Shown here one piece after another: positions 33,545-42,974 of a stretch of 64,000 nt of DNA (positions within the stretch are counted from its first letter, which is position 1; each line of letters begins with the position of its first letter). Source of the stretch: Amycolatopsis echigonensis (lineage in GTDB: Bacteria; Actinomycetota; Actinomycetes; Mycobacteriales; Pseudonocardiaceae); NCBI RefSeq assembly GCF_014174495.1, contig NZ_JACJHR010000021.1, positions 1-64,000 of the forward strand. The letters run 5' to 3'. Below the pieces are notes generated by a model that worked only from the letters and a program-made list of their open reading frames with translations, was not told where the DNA came from and ran no database searches. A program made the position numbers and the translations under genes.

Positions 33545-34401
33545 CCCAGTTACTCCGCACAGCGATTGACAACCGCGGCTGGCTCTCGGCCAGAGATGGC
33601 GAGTTGCCGCGTTCGGAGCCGGTTCCTGCCTTGGGATACCAGATGACGTCAAGGGAGGCGCAGAGCAGTCGCCTCGATGATGCGACAGATGCAGTTCCGG
33701 ACTTCGCCGAACTGATCGGGCGCAGCGACGACCAGCTCGAAGAACTGGTCCTTGCCAACCTCGGCCCGGACGCGACCGGACTGTGGCAAGCCCTGCTACT
33801 CCCGCCGCTGCTCGACCGGGTCCGGACGATCTTGATCGCGACACAGCACAGGGTCGACAACGACCTCCGCACGCGGCGATCAAGGCGCAACGAACGAGGC
33901 AGCAAACTGGGCTTCGACCCGACGTCGCACTACGAACAGCGATACAGCCAGTGGCGTGTCCGCGTCACCATGTTCAAACGCCTCGTCGAGACCAGGTTGT
34001 CCCAGACGCGAGCCGCCGCTGCCGACGAAAACCACAAGGCAGCCGCCCTGAACCGCAGGCACCGCAACGCCGTGCGCAGGCTCGCCGAGGCCATCGACCG
34101 CCACCGCCGCACCCTCGGCGCAGAGGTCGATCCCGAGCCGGCCGATCGGGCGCTGTGGCAGATCCTCGAGGACGTCACCGTTCCTCTGGGACCACAAGGG
34201 GTTCCGGTCGCCGTCCGCGACATGCTCACCACGTACTGGTCGTCCGCGCAGAAGGGCGCAGCCATGGATGCCGAGACCACTAAGACCAAAAGCCAAAGTA
34301 CGACGGAGTACCCGGCACCCTGGCCGGAAGACCTGGAGAGGTTCGCCGATGCGGTCCGGCCGACAACGAAGCCGAATCAGGACGCGGACGGCGAGAACTA
34401 G
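33541..34401 (+). CDS. Unrecognised helical protein
   Basis: This 286-residue protein starts at ATG 33541 in an ATGA overlap with the Nudix-like gene. It is mostly helical and Arg-rich (LRTRRSRRNERGSKLGFDPT; HRRTLGAEVDPEPADRALWQ), without membrane segments or catalytic motifs, and the C-terminal 40 residues are polar and disordered. I do not recognise a family. The coupled position suggests it works with the HTH and Nudix-like products. Confidence 0.6.
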   Translation: MTQLLRTAIDNRGWLSARDGELPRSEPVPALGYQMTSREAQSSRLDDATDAVPDFAELIGRSDDQLEELVLANLGPDATGLWQALLLPPLLDRVRTILIATQHRVDNDLRTRRSRRNERGSKLGFDPTSHYEQRYSQWRVRVTMFKRLVETRLSQTRAAAADENHKAAALNRRHRNAVRRLAEAIDRHRRTLGAEVDPEPADRALWQILEDVTVPLGPQGVPVAVRDMLTTYWSSAQKGAAMDAETTKTKSQSTTEYPAPWPEDLERFADAVRPTTKPNQDADGEN

Positions 34402-34499
34402 CGCTCCAGTCATCCGGTTTACCGCCGCGGCCCGTTGATACCCGACGACGTCAGCACACAGCAGCGCCCGTCGATAGACAGACAGGAGGCAAGAAACCG

Positions 34500-34976
34500 T
34501 TGCAGACACTCGCAGAGGCCGACGGAACCCGCTTGCCGCACGCAGAACGCGAGTCCCCGCGGCGGCCGACATCGCGCGGCTCTCGAAAGCCAGCACCGAC
34601 CAATGAGAAGCAACGAGATTTGCTGAACGCTTGTCACTGTGGACTGCACTCCTTGTCCCAGGAGATCAACGCGGACGGCGGCACCGGAACCAAGACGGTC
34701 CAGCTCGCCTACCTCGAGGTCACCAGCGGTGCCGGTTCGACCGGCCGCACGTTCAACAGCCACCACAGGGACTTCTGCACCCGGAATTTCGACGAGCCCG
34801 ACCCGACACTCTATTGCGACTGCAGGCTCTACGGCCTCTGCGACGCGGCACAGACGGTCACAGTCGTCTGGTCGCACACTACCGACAGGCCGACCGGCTG
34901 GAACACCACAGAACTGATCACCACGAGGCACGGACTCATGGAATGCCCGACCAGCACACGATGGAGCTGCCGCTGA
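34500..34976 (+). CDS. Cys-rich hypothetical protein
   Basis: TTG 34500 lies 9 bases after AGGAGG and starts a 158-residue product. The central part contains CHCG, then a beta-rich stretch, then YCDCRLYGLCD; these Cys could bind a metal. The first 45 residues are basic and disordered. No family is recognised. The stop overlaps the start of the next gene (TGATG). Bases 34402-34499 are a plain spacer. Confidence 0.55.
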   Translation: MQTLAEADGTRLPHAERESPRRPTSRGSRKPAPTNEKQRDLLNACHCGLHSLSQEINADGGTGTKTVQLAYLEVTSGAGSTGRTFNSHHRDFCTRNFDEPDPTLYCDCRLYGLCDAAQTVTVVWSHTTDRPTGWNTTELITTRHGLMECPTSTRWSCR

Positions 34977-35932
34977 TGCCGGATCACGCAAACTGGACCC
35001 CAGCCGTGCAAGACCGCATCGGACTGCCGACATGGCGTCGACTCTACGACGCTCCGGGATTTGTCCACGAAACGGTCGACAAGAGCGGACGCACGTGGCG
35101 GATGTGGTTCGCCGACAGCGACATGCCCGGCGACCCGCATCCCCGCGGCTGGCGACTGGCCCGGCTCGCTGCGCTCGACCAGGCTACTTTCGTCCCGCAC
35201 ACCGGTGACGGCCGGGAGTTCGACACCGCCGCGGCACTGATCACCGCTGACGAGGCCGCGCGTGAACTCAGTGACCGCGCACGAGCACGGCAGCCTGCCG
35301 GACAGCTGCGCGCGGCCGAAGCACAGATCCTCCTGCTGGACGAAGCTTCACCGACCAACCTGCACCGGCACCTGCCGGGCCGACAACGCGCACAGGCTGT
35401 GGCCATAACACTGGACCAGGACACGGGCGTGCTGGACGCACGCGTCTTCGACGACGTGCTGCCCGACCGGACCGTCTGCTGGACGATCCCGTGCGTGACC
35501 ACCGCCGCCGCGAATCGCGTACTACAGGAGGCCGCCAGCTTGGTCGGACCGCTGCTCGCCGATGTTCCGGCCGTGCTGTACCGCCGGATACGCGAACACC
35601 TCGCAACAGCGTTCTCCGACGACGATTTGGTATTAGGCATGTACGCCGGCGAGTGGTTCGAGAAAGACCCGGCATCCTCCGGGATCACCGCCGGAACAGG
35701 CGATCGCGAACTGGCCGAATGGGCCGCGGCCTACGACAAGAATGTCGCGTCCGGACGCTGGCGGAAGTTCTTCCCGCGGGGCTTGGACATCGGGAGGTGC
35801 CGACACGTGGTGCTGCGCGGCACCTACCTGTGGGCCCGCACGCACCGAGATCTGTTACGGGAGCAGCCCATCCGGCTCGACGTCCATACCCATACCATCG
35901 CGCCGAGCATCGGTTGTCGTGATGCCAGCTAG
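34976..35932 (+). CDS. Unrecognised 318-residue protein
   Basis: The product starts at ATG 34976, overlapping the previous stop; ATG 34961 in frame would add five residues. It is a soluble alpha/beta protein with many Trp and Asp (TWRMWFADSDMPGDPHPRGW; VLDARVFDDVLPDRTVCW) and no readable active site. It shares a transcript with the Cys-rich gene before and the double-HTH gene after. Function unknown. Confidence 0.55.
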   Translation: MPDHANWTPAVQDRIGLPTWRRLYDAPGFVHETVDKSGRTWRMWFADSDMPGDPHPRGWRLARLAALDQATFVPHTGDGREFDTAAALITADEAARELSDRARARQPAGQLRAAEAQILLLDEASPTNLHRHLPGRQRAQAVAITLDQDTGVLDARVFDDVLPDRTVCWTIPCVTTAAANRVLQEAASLVGPLLADVPAVLYRRIREHLATAFSDDDLVLGMYAGEWFEKDPASSGITAGTGDRELAEWAAAYDKNVASGRWRKFFPRGLDIGRCRHVVLRGTYLWARTHRDLLREQPIRLDVHTHTIAPSIGCRDAS

Positions 35933-36377
35933 CACACCTGAGTTGAACAGCCGCAACGAGAAAATGGCGCAGGCATACCGGGACGGCGCAACGATCACGA
36001 GGATCGCCGCTGTCTACGGGCTGTCTCTGAGCTGGACAGGCCGGATTCTTCGCCAACAGGGCGTCGCGATGCCCCCTGTCCGGCAAGGAGTGAAACGAGA
36101 ACTCAACGTCGCGCGAGTCGTCAGCGACTACCAGGGCGGAGCCACCATCCAGCAGGTCGCGGACACGCACCACGCGTCTTATGGCACGATCCGCCGGCTC
36201 CTCCTGCGCGAGAAAGTCGCAATCCGGCCCCATGGCGGCCAAAACGCGATCAGCCTCCGCGCCGCCCAAGCCGACAATGGCCCACCCCGACCAAAGAAGA
36301 CGAAAGCGGTCCTGGCGCGGGCTCCCTCGACGCACAGTCCGCGCCGCCCACTCCCACCGACCCTGCTTCGGCAATAG
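35922..36377 (+). CDS. Tandem double HTH protein
   Basis: The 151-residue protein holds two similar helix-turn-helix units: AYRDGATITRIAAVYGLSLS at about residues 14-45, and SDYQGGATIQQVADTHHASY at about 65-95. The tail is Pro/Arg-rich. It starts inside the preceding gene (ATG 35922; GTG 35919 also possible) with a weak ribosome site, so it is probably coupled. The arrangement resembles small DNA-binding proteins of actinomycete accessory regions; the target is unknown. Confidence 0.6.
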   Translation: MPASTPELNSRNEKMAQAYRDGATITRIAAVYGLSLSWTGRILRQQGVAMPPVRQGVKRELNVARVVSDYQGGATIQQVADTHHASYGTIRRLLLREKVAIRPHGGQNAISLRAAQADNGPPRPKKTKAVLARAPSTHSPRRPLPPTLLRQ

Positions 36378-36397
36378 CGCAAGAACATGGACGTTTC

Positions 36398-37309
36398 GTG
36401 ACGAGCAAACAAGACACCCCTCAGCCGTCGCCCCGGCACCTGCTGCTCGGCGCTGTCCTTCACGCGCAACGCCGCAAGGCCGACAAGACCTTGCGCGAAG
36501 TGGCGAACCTGATCCACAAGCACCACGCGCAAGTCGCACAGTGGGAACTCGGCGTGCGCAAGCCCGACGCCGAGCACGTCGGCGGAATCCTCTGCGCCCT
36601 GTCCGTCGCTCCAGACGACCACGCCTACATCTCCAGCCTCGCGAGGACAACCGACCACAGCGTGGTAATCCTCCACCCGGCTCACCACCGCCACCATGCC
36701 GAAGCACGCAGCCACTTCACCCAACTCGCAAAATCCTTTGTGGACTACCATCCGACCCTCGTTCCCGCCTCCCTGTGGACCTCCGACTACGCCCGCGTTG
36801 TCCTGAAGGATCTCGGCGCGGCTCCCGGATGTGTCAGTGAATTCGTCAGAGCCCAGGCAGCGCAGCGAAGGCTTCTGCGGACCCCTACCGCGGAAACGAG
36901 CAGAAAACAGGTCGAAGTCTTCCTTGGCGAGCCTGCCCTGTCGTCCCATCTCCGAGCACCGGCGGTCACCTGCAGCCAGCTCCGATTCCTGCGGGCGCTA
37001 GAGAAGGCGAACCCGATGATCAGAGTGCGCATCGTTCCGTCGGAGATCTGCGGCAGCCCGGCACTGCAGGCCCCGTTCACCTGTTACGAGACGGCCGCAG
37101 GCCCGGTCACGTACTTCGCGCACCACAGTGCGGGTGTCTTCGCCCCCGACCACGGAGCCTACCGACGGCTCACCGCGGATCTGCGTCTGCTCGCACTGCC
37201 CACGACACAATCCCGGAAGGTGATCGACGACCGCATCCGAGACCTGGAACGACTTTCGCCTGCGGCAGAACTTGCCCAACCCCCAACGGCAACCGAGGCC
37301 CACCGGTGA
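36398..37309 (+). CDS. XRE-type regulator with DUF5753-like domain
   Basis: The 303-residue protein has an N-terminal HTH (about residues 18-65, KADKTLREVANLIHKHHAQV, then QWELGVRKPDAEHV) and a larger C-terminal domain with VPASLWTSDYARVVLKDLG and VRIVPSEICGSPALQAPF, the pattern of DUF5753 regulators. GTG 36398 is supported by its position at the first well-formed helix, although the ribosome site is weak. It overlaps the following double-HTH gene (GTGA), suggesting joint control of the region. Confidence 0.75.
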   Translation: MTSKQDTPQPSPRHLLLGAVLHAQRRKADKTLREVANLIHKHHAQVAQWELGVRKPDAEHVGGILCALSVAPDDHAYISSLARTTDHSVVILHPAHHRHHAEARSHFTQLAKSFVDYHPTLVPASLWTSDYARVVLKDLGAAPGCVSEFVRAQAAQRRLLRTPTAETSRKQVEVFLGEPALSSHLRAPAVTCSQLRFLRALEKANPMIRVRIVPSEICGSPALQAPFTCYETAAGPVTYFAHHSAGVFAPDHGAYRRLTADLRLLALPTTQSRKVIDDRIRDLERLSPAAELAQPPTATEAHR

Positions 37310-37950
37310 CCCTCGAACCGATACCCGCATCCGCCGTCGGCACACCGACACCCGACGCTGCAGCCCAACCGCCCGAGACAGCCGGAGCTTTCGTGCGCAG
37401 ACGCCGGCAGGCATCGGGCCTGAGCATCAACCGCCTCGCGGTACGATCCGGGATCAGCGCCTCCACCATCGGAACCCTCGAACGAGGCCGCACCCCGCTG
37501 CAATCACTATGGACCGCCGCAGCCTTGGCCTACGCTCTGAAAGCCGATCCGTACGCACTAGCGATCGCCGCAGGCCGCAGCTACCCCGCAGCCACCCGTT
37601 CAGACCGCGACCGGGGACACCGCACCGTCCGAGCGTCCGACATCGCAGGGCCACACCGGACCCTGACCTGCTTCGGCGAAATGCTCTACCTGTGGCGCAT
37701 CAGGCACAATCGCACCCTGACCCAGGTCGCCGAACTGACGGGTGCCGATCGCCTGTGGTTGTCGCGAGTCGAACGCATGGCGGCCGCGCCGTCGATCCCC
37801 ACCGTCGTGAAGATCGCCTACGGTCTGAACCTGTCGCGCACAGAACTGCTGGTCCTGGCCATGCGCGACCAGCACTGCCGCAACCTGTACGCCCGCGAGA
37901 ACATGGTGTACGCGCCGCATGTGCGCGACCTGTACGCCCGGTCCGGGTGA
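37306..37950 (+). CDS. Regulator with two XRE-type HTH domains
   Basis: The 214-residue protein carries one HTH at about residues 28-75 (FVRRRRQASGLSINRLAVRS; STIGTLERGRT) and a second at about 125-175 (LYLWRIRHNRTLTQVAELTG; LSRVERMAAAPSIP). GTG 37306 overlaps the stop of the DUF5753 gene. Two HTH units in one chain may bind a repeated operator as a monomer or bridge two sites. It ends this rightward run. Confidence 0.7.
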   Translation: MTLEPIPASAVGTPTPDAAAQPPETAGAFVRRRRQASGLSINRLAVRSGISASTIGTLERGRTPLQSLWTAAALAYALKADPYALAIAAGRSYPAATRSDRDRGHRTVRASDIAGPHRTLTCFGEMLYLWRIRHNRTLTQVAELTGADRLWLSRVERMAAAPSIPTVVKIAYGLNLSRTELLVLAMRDQHCRNLYARENMVYAPHVRDLYARSG

Positions 37951-38000
37951 CGGTTGCGACGACCGCACCCCGAGCGAGGAGGCTTGCCCAATAACTCAGC

Positions 38001-38543
38001 TCATTCGGAGCTGGACGCCTGGGAGTTGCATCGGCGTGCGCGGGCACGCTGTATGAGATCGGCATGTTTCGTCGCCCAAGTGACCATCGGCATCATCGCG
38101 TCGAGCGCTTCGGCCGTCTCCGGACTTAACGAATACTGCACGGAGGGCGGAAAAGCTGTGGACTGCTGGTGCCGAAGGATCAGCCCGTCGGCAGTCATGG
38201 TTTTGAGCGTGCGCGCGAGAACGCTTTCGTGCAGAGTGCGACGGTGCCCGCGGTCCCGTTCGCATAGTGTCCTGATCGTGTCGAGAAGCTCTTTATAGTG
38301 CTTTGGCCCATCGGCGAGCGCGACGATGACTGCGTGCATCCAGTCGCCGCTGAAAAGGCGCCTCACGTCTGACAGCTTGCGCAGCTGCTCGGCATCCCAG
38401 CCGTCGCGCCACGCGCCGTCGTGTCGGGAGCCGACGGGAACCGTCCCGTCTACATGAGCGGTAGGCCAGCGGCGCTTGACGGGCCTCAGGGTTCGTCCGG
38501 ACGTCAGCTGGACTTGTCCAGTTCGGTTCGACAGCTCGGTCAT
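38001..38543 (-). CDS. HxlR-family winged-helix regulator
   Basis: The 180-residue protein has an HxlR domain at about residues 60-160 (RRLFSGDWMHAVIVALADGP; SVLARTLKTMTADGLILRHQ; VQYSLSPETAEALDAMMPMV). The N-terminal 55 residues are a basic extension not usual for the family. HxlR proteins often respond to oxidative or thiol stress, but a conserved N-terminal Cys is not evident here. ATG 38543 has GGGAGGATG upstream. Its target is not apparent from the neighbours. Confidence 0.8.
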   Translation of the reverse strand: MTELSNRTGQVQLTSGRTLRPVKRRWPTAHVDGTVPVGSRHDGAWRDGWDAEQLRKLSDVRRLFSGDWMHAVIVALADGPKHYKELLDTIRTLCERDRGHRRTLHESVLARTLKTMTADGLILRHQQSTAFPPSVQYSLSPETAEALDAMMPMVTWATKHADLIQRARARRCNSQASSSE

Positions 38544-38707
38544 TGCATCCTCCCGGCGGCTAGGTCGCAGTTCGAAGACGGGCAGGTCCGTTCGTGCAGC
38601 CGGCCGGGGAGGAGATCAGGCCGCAGAACGCGCAACGTCCATAAGGCCAGCGTAGGCCCCGTCGACTCGATCTTCAACTGTCAACAAGGGAGTAGTTTGG
38701 ATGACTC

Positions 38708-39328
38708 TCATCTGAGTTTAGGACGACAGAGGTTTCGGGACAGGTCGCCGTCTGCCGCAATCAGCACGCGGTCCTTGCCAAACCGCTTTGCGCTCAGGAG
38801 GTTCGCATCGGCTCGTCGGACAAGATCCGCGATGCCAGTGCGGCCGCGGGCGTTCAGGACGACACCGCCGACGGAGGCGGTCAGCCCAGTGATGACGACA
38901 AAGCGTCCGTCCGCGGACCGAGCTTCGACGACTGCGCCGCGTATCCGCCCGAGGATCCGTTCTGCGATCCCCTTTGCGCACGCCCGGTTCGCGCCGGGAA
39001 GGAGCGCCATGAATTCGTCTCCGCCGTACCGCCCGACGATGTCTTCGCGCCGCACCGCGGCCGTGAGCTTCGCAGCGACCACGCGAAGGACGGCGTCGCC
39101 CGCAGGGTGACCGTATCGGTCGTTGACAGCCTTGAAATGATCAAGGTCGAGGACGAGCAGCGCGATCGCATGCCCTATGGACCCGTCGAGGACCGAGGCG
39201 ACCCGGACGTCCCACCCTTCCCGATTAAGCACTCCGGTGTATTTGTCCGTGCCCCACGAGCCGAGCGGCTGTCCGCAGGCAGAGCAGCATGGCCCCTGCC
39301 CCGACAGGGATGGCCAGGTAGATACCAT
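38708..39328 (-). CDS. GGDEF diguanylate cyclase domain protein
   Basis: The 206-residue protein is almost only a GGDEF domain. GGDEF is at residues 102-106 and the inhibitory-site motif RRED at 93-96, five residues before it, so both c-di-GMP synthesis and product inhibition are plausible. The N-terminus has only about 25 residues with three Cys and no sensor or membrane segment, much shorter than usual; it may be a truncated gene or a soluble enzyme. GGAGGAAG precedes ATG 39328. Confidence 0.8.
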   Translation of the reverse strand: MVSTWPSLSGQGPCCSACGQPLGSWGTDKYTGVLNREGWDVRVASVLDGSIGHAIALLVLDLDHFKAVNDRYGHPAGDAVLRVVAAKLTAAVRREDIVGRYGGDEFMALLPGANRACAKGIAERILGRIRGAVVEARSADGRFVVITGLTASVGGVVLNARGRTGIADLVRRADANLLSAKRFGKDRVLIAADGDLSRNLCRPKLR

Positions 39329-39514
39329 TGTTGATCTTCCTCCGAACGAGTGGCTTTGACTGACGTGAAGGCGTCCGGTTCGCTACCGTTGGTTCGGAGT
39401 TGAAATCACGATGATCGCGAGTTTAGGCTGGTCGCGCGGACGAGTTCAACCAGGATCAACATCCTCACTCGTACGGGTGTTTACGTGAGTGGAAGCAGTC
39501 GGGGTGGAGATCGC

Positions 39515-40003
39515 ATGGCGACACCGGCGTATCCGGATGGGCACCTTCCGGCGAGCCTGCCGGACAACTTCGCGGACATCCTGGCCGCCAGGCTGAACAA
39601 GCTGTTCGCGACTATGAAGCCGCGCAGCGGCCAGGAGTACACGAACGACTTCGTCGCAGCGGAAATCACCGCCACGGGCGTGGGGATTTCCGGAAGCTAC
39701 ATCTGGCATCTGCGCAAGGCACGGAAAGACAACCCGACACTGCGCCACCTGTATGCACTGGCTGCGTTCTTCGGTGTGCCGGCGTCGTACTTCTTCGATG
39801 ACGCGGTGACCGACCGGGTCGACGAACAGCTGCAGAAGCTCCAGGCTGCGCAGGAAAGCCTGACCGCGAACACGAGTGAAGCCCAGCTGATCGCGATGCG
39901 TGCGGGTGCTCTGTCCCCCGAGCGCCGACGGCTGGTGATGGACCTGCTCGACGTGGTCTATCGCGACGAGCAGGCTGAGCGAGGCCAATCGCCAACGGAG
40001 TGA
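39515..40003 (+). CDS. XRE-family regulator paired with ImmA/IrrE gene
   Basis: The 162-residue protein carries an HTH at about residues 20-90 (FVAAEITATGVGISGSYIWH then LRHLYALAAFFGVPASYFFD), as in regulators paired with IrrE-type peptidases. The C-terminal helix set ends in ERRRLVMDLLDVVYR. ATG 39515 is chosen for GGTGGAG. TTGAAA and TAGGCT with an 18-base gap at about 39401-39430 form a possible promoter. It lies 78 bases before the peptidase gene, its likely partner. Confidence 0.78.
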   Translation: MATPAYPDGHLPASLPDNFADILAARLNKLFATMKPRSGQEYTNDFVAAEITATGVGISGSYIWHLRKARKDNPTLRHLYALAAFFGVPASYFFDDAVTDRVDEQLQKLQAAQESLTANTSEAQLIAMRAGALSPERRRLVMDLLDVVYRDEQAERGQSPTE

Positions 40004-40081
40004 GCGCTGTGGCAGGCAAGGGAGCGATCCGGCACGGTGGCTTATGTGCTAGTCCGGTCCTGAGCCTGGAGGGAGGGGCAG

Positions 40082-40636
40082 ATGACGTCCGAACGGCAGC
40101 TGCGCCGTCGCTGCCGGCAGCTCTTGACTGATCTCGACATCCATCCGCCGTTGGATGTCACCGAACTGTGCCGCCGCGTCGGGATCCAGCGTGGCAAACC
40201 GATCAGGCTGCGTGCGCATCCCATCCCTGTCCCCGGCCCGTTCGGTGCTTGGGTCGCGGCGGCTTCGGCGGACTACATTTTCTACCAGCAGGAAACGAGC
40301 AAACCGCACCAAGACCACATCATCCTGCACGAACTCGGTCACATGCTGGCCGGCCACGACAGCGACGCACACGACGACACCCTGCTCAGCGACCTCTGCC
40401 CGGGTTCCTCGACCGAGTCCCTGCGCGCCGAGTACCCCGACCTGGCGCCGGACGCGGTCCGCCGCGCGCTCCGCCGCACCTCGTACGACACCGCGCAGGA
40501 ATACGAAGCGGAAACAGTCGCCACCATCATCCTGGAGTGGGCTTCGGTTCTCGACCGTGTCTGGGTGCCCGCCGCAGGCAACGGCACTGCGCATCGAATG
40601 GAGACCGCGCTCAGCGACCGGCTGGGGTGGCTATGA
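40082..40636 (+). CDS. ImmA/IrrE-type metallopeptidase
   Basis: The 184-residue protein has the zinc motif H83-E-L-G-H87 in the ImmA/IrrE fold. Such enzymes cut partner XRE repressors to relieve repression. The preceding XRE gene is the obvious substrate candidate. ATG 40082 has the strong site GAGGGAGG. The stop overlaps the next start (ATGA), giving an XRE, peptidase, MAB_1171c and monooxygenase chain that recurs in filamentous actinomycetes. Confidence 0.85.
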   Translation: MTSERQLRRRCRQLLTDLDIHPPLDVTELCRRVGIQRGKPIRLRAHPIPVPGPFGAWVAAASADYIFYQQETSKPHQDHIILHELGHMLAGHDSDAHDDTLLSDLCPGSSTESLRAEYPDLAPDAVRRALRRTSYDTAQEYEAETVATIILEWASVLDRVWVPAAGNGTAHRMETALSDRLGWL

Positions 40637-41769
40637 CCTACCTCGTCCTCGCCTACGGCATCGCCGCCATCGCGGTGCTGGCCTGGCTGGGCCTACGACT
40701 GAGCCGGACCCCGCAGAACCTGCCGCTGCGCGCCCTGACGGGTCTCGTCGCCTGTCTCGCTCTCGCCTTCCCCTTCGGCCTCGCCGCCGACCGCGAGGCG
40801 ACCGTGCTCGGCCTCCCGCCGATGCTGTCCCGCCTGATCCAGCACGGCACGCTGCTGATCGGAGTGACCTGTCTGGTCCTTTTCTTCCTCTTCTCGGCCC
40901 TGGAACCACGCCAGGCATGGCCACGAGCCCGCCGTTTCGCCGTGCCGCTCGTCGCGGCCGAAGCCGTTTTGATCGCCACCGCGGCGCTCGCCCCTCCCAC
41001 GGTCCACAGCAGTTCCTCGCCCGCGGGCGCCGTTTTCACCGTCACCGCGGATCTCTATCTGGCATTCGGCTTCGCCACCGCGTTCCTCTGGGCGCGCCGC
41101 TACGCCCGCGACGCCAACCCGCGCCTCGCCCGCGGCCTCCGGATTGCCTCCGTCGGCCTCGCCGCCATCGTGCTGGCGAACTGCGTGTTCATCCCCGAGA
41201 TCATCCTGCGCCGGGCGGGCGCGTCGTCCCCCTCCGCGCTCGCCGAGACCAGCGGCGCCGCGGCCACCCTGCTCGGCGCGGTAGCCGCAGCCGTCTTCCT
41301 GCTTCCCGGCGTCGTCATCTTCCTCGCCGGCGTCATCTATCCCGCCGCCGCGATGCGGGTCACCGCACTGCGGGTCTGGGCAGGCCACCGCCGCGCATAC
41401 CGCCAGCTCGATCCTTTGTGGACAGTGCTGCACGCGCAGTTTCCCGACGACGAACTGCAACGGGTCACCCCCAGTCCCTGGCGCGACCTCTTCCGGCTCC
41501 GCGGCACGCACCGGCGCTACTACCGCCGCGTCGTGGAATGCCGCGACGGTCTCGTCCGCATCAGCCCCTACCTGCCGCCCCGCGCCTGCGAAGGCTACGA
41601 CGACCTGGCGCGCTCGCTGACACACGCGCTCGCCGCCCGAGCCGCAGGACAACAGGCCCGGTCGGTCCATGCGACACCGGTCGTCGTCGCGGCCGCCGAC
41701 AGCCTCGACGCGGACGTCCGCGAACTGGTGTCCCTCTCCCGCGCCATGAACTCGACAGGAGACCCATGA
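40633..41769 (+). CDS. MAB_1171c-family membrane protein
   Basis: The 378-residue protein has about seven membrane helices in the first 240 residues (LVLAYGIAAIAVLAWLGL; ALTGLVACLALAFPFGL) and a cytoplasmic C-terminal domain (DPLWTVLHAQFPDDELQRV; RRYYRRVVECRDGLVRIS). This matches the MAB_1171c putative transporter family. What it moves is unknown. ATG 40633 overlaps the peptidase stop, and its own stop overlaps the monooxygenase start. Confidence 0.8.
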   Translation: MTYLVLAYGIAAIAVLAWLGLRLSRTPQNLPLRALTGLVACLALAFPFGLAADREATVLGLPPMLSRLIQHGTLLIGVTCLVLFFLFSALEPRQAWPRARRFAVPLVAAEAVLIATAALAPPTVHSSSSPAGAVFTVTADLYLAFGFATAFLWARRYARDANPRLARGLRIASVGLAAIVLANCVFIPEIILRRAGASSPSALAETSGAAATLLGAVAAAVFLLPGVVIFLAGVIYPAAAMRVTALRVWAGHRRAYRQLDPLWTVLHAQFPDDELQRVTPSPWRDLFRLRGTHRRYYRRVVECRDGLVRISPYLPPRACEGYDDLARSLTHALAARAAGQQARSVHATPVVVAAADSLDADVRELVSLSRAMNSTGDP

Positions 41770-42974
41770 CCACGGCCATGATCATCGGCGGGGGAATCGC
41801 CGGCCCCGTCACCGCGATGGCACTGCAGAAAGCCGGGATCGACTCGGCAATCTACGAGGCCTACCCCACCACCGCGGACGGCGTCGGCGCGTTCCTCAGC
41901 ATCATGCACAACGGACTCGACGCCCTCACCGCCATCGACGCCGCCGACCTCGTACGCACACACTCTTTCCCAGCCAGCACCGTCGAATTCTTCAACCACC
42001 GCGGCACCCGGCTCGGCCAGGCCCCCATCGGCGGCGCCGCCGGAGACCGCGGCCCGCGGATGATCAAGCGGTCCACGCTCTACCGCGCACTCCGCGACGA
42101 AGCCAGCCGCCGCGGCATCGCCGTCCACCACGGCAAACGCCTCACCAGCGCAACCACCACACCTGGCGACCCGGTCACCGCGCAATTCGCCGACGGCACC
42201 GAAACCCAAGGCAGCCTGCTGATCGGAGCGGACGGCATCCACTCCGCCACCCGCGGGCTCATCGACCCCGCCGCGCCGAACCCGCGCTACACCGGCGCCA
42301 TCACCGTCTGCGGCTACGCCGCCCACGCCGCCGTCACCACCGAACCCGGCACCTTCCGGATGGTCTTCGGCCGCAAGGCGTTCTTCGCGTTCCTCACCGC
42401 ACCCGACGGCCAGACCTGGTGGTTCGCCAACCTCCCCCACCCCCGCACCGAACTCACCAAAGAACAACTCGCCAGCACCACCTCCGACGAATGGAAACAA
42501 CGGGTCGCCGGACTCCTCGCACGCGACCGGACACCGGCAGCCGATATCGTCCGCGCCAGCGACGATGCCGTCACCGGCGCCAACGGCTACGACATCGCCA
42601 CCACGCCCACCTGGCACACCGACACGACCATCATCATCGGCGACGCCGCCCACGTCTCCGCCCCCAACGCCGGCCATGGCGCCTCCATGGCCATCGAAGA
42701 CAGCATCGTCCTCGCCCAATGCCTCCGCGACCTGCCCACACCCCAAGCATTCCACGCCTACGAAACCATCCGACGCCCCCGCGTCGAACGCGTCGTCGCC
42801 ACCAGCGCACGCATGGGCGGCAACGCAACCCCCGGCCCCGTCAAACGGATGATCCGCGACGCCGTCCTCCCCCGAAAACTCAAGAAAGGACCACGCAACA
42901 CCGCATCCTGGCTCACCGGCTACCACATCGACTGGCACCAGTCCGTTGCCCAGCCAGACGAAGTACCGCGATAG
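41766..42974 (+). CDS. FAD-dependent monooxygenase
   Basis: The 402-residue flavoprotein is of the aromatic hydroxylase type: the FAD GxGxxG region IIGGGIAGPVTAMAL at residues 6-20, RALRDEASRRGI in the central part, and the second FAD motif TTIIIGDAAHVSAPNAG near residue 290. It should hydroxylate a small organic substrate with NAD(P)H and O2; the substrate is not evident. ATG 41766 overlaps the membrane-protein stop (ATGA), so it is the last gene of the four-gene operon. Confidence 0.85.
   Translation: MTTAMIIGGGIAGPVTAMALQKAGIDSAIYEAYPTTADGVGAFLSIMHNGLDALTAIDAADLVRTHSFPASTVEFFNHRGTRLGQAPIGGAAGDRGPRMIKRSTLYRALRDEASRRGIAVHHGKRLTSATTTPGDPVTAQFADGTETQGSLLIGADGIHSATRGLIDPAAPNPRYTGAITVCGYAAHAAVTTEPGTFRMVFGRKAFFAFLTAPDGQTWWFANLPHPRTELTKEQLASTTSDEWKQRVAGLLARDRTPAADIVRASDDAVTGANGYDIATTPTWHTDTTIIIGDAAHVSAPNAGHGASMAIEDSIVLAQCLRDLPTPQAFHAYETIRRPRVERVVATSARMGGNATPGPVKRMIRDAVLPRKLKKGPRNTASWLTGYHIDWHQSVAQPDEVPR

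Noticed and set aside
40155..42974. A 939-codon frame fused to the monooxygenase
   Set aside because: The first part is an out-of-frame reading of the peptidase and membrane-protein genes. The monooxygenase starts at 41766 in an ATGA overlap.
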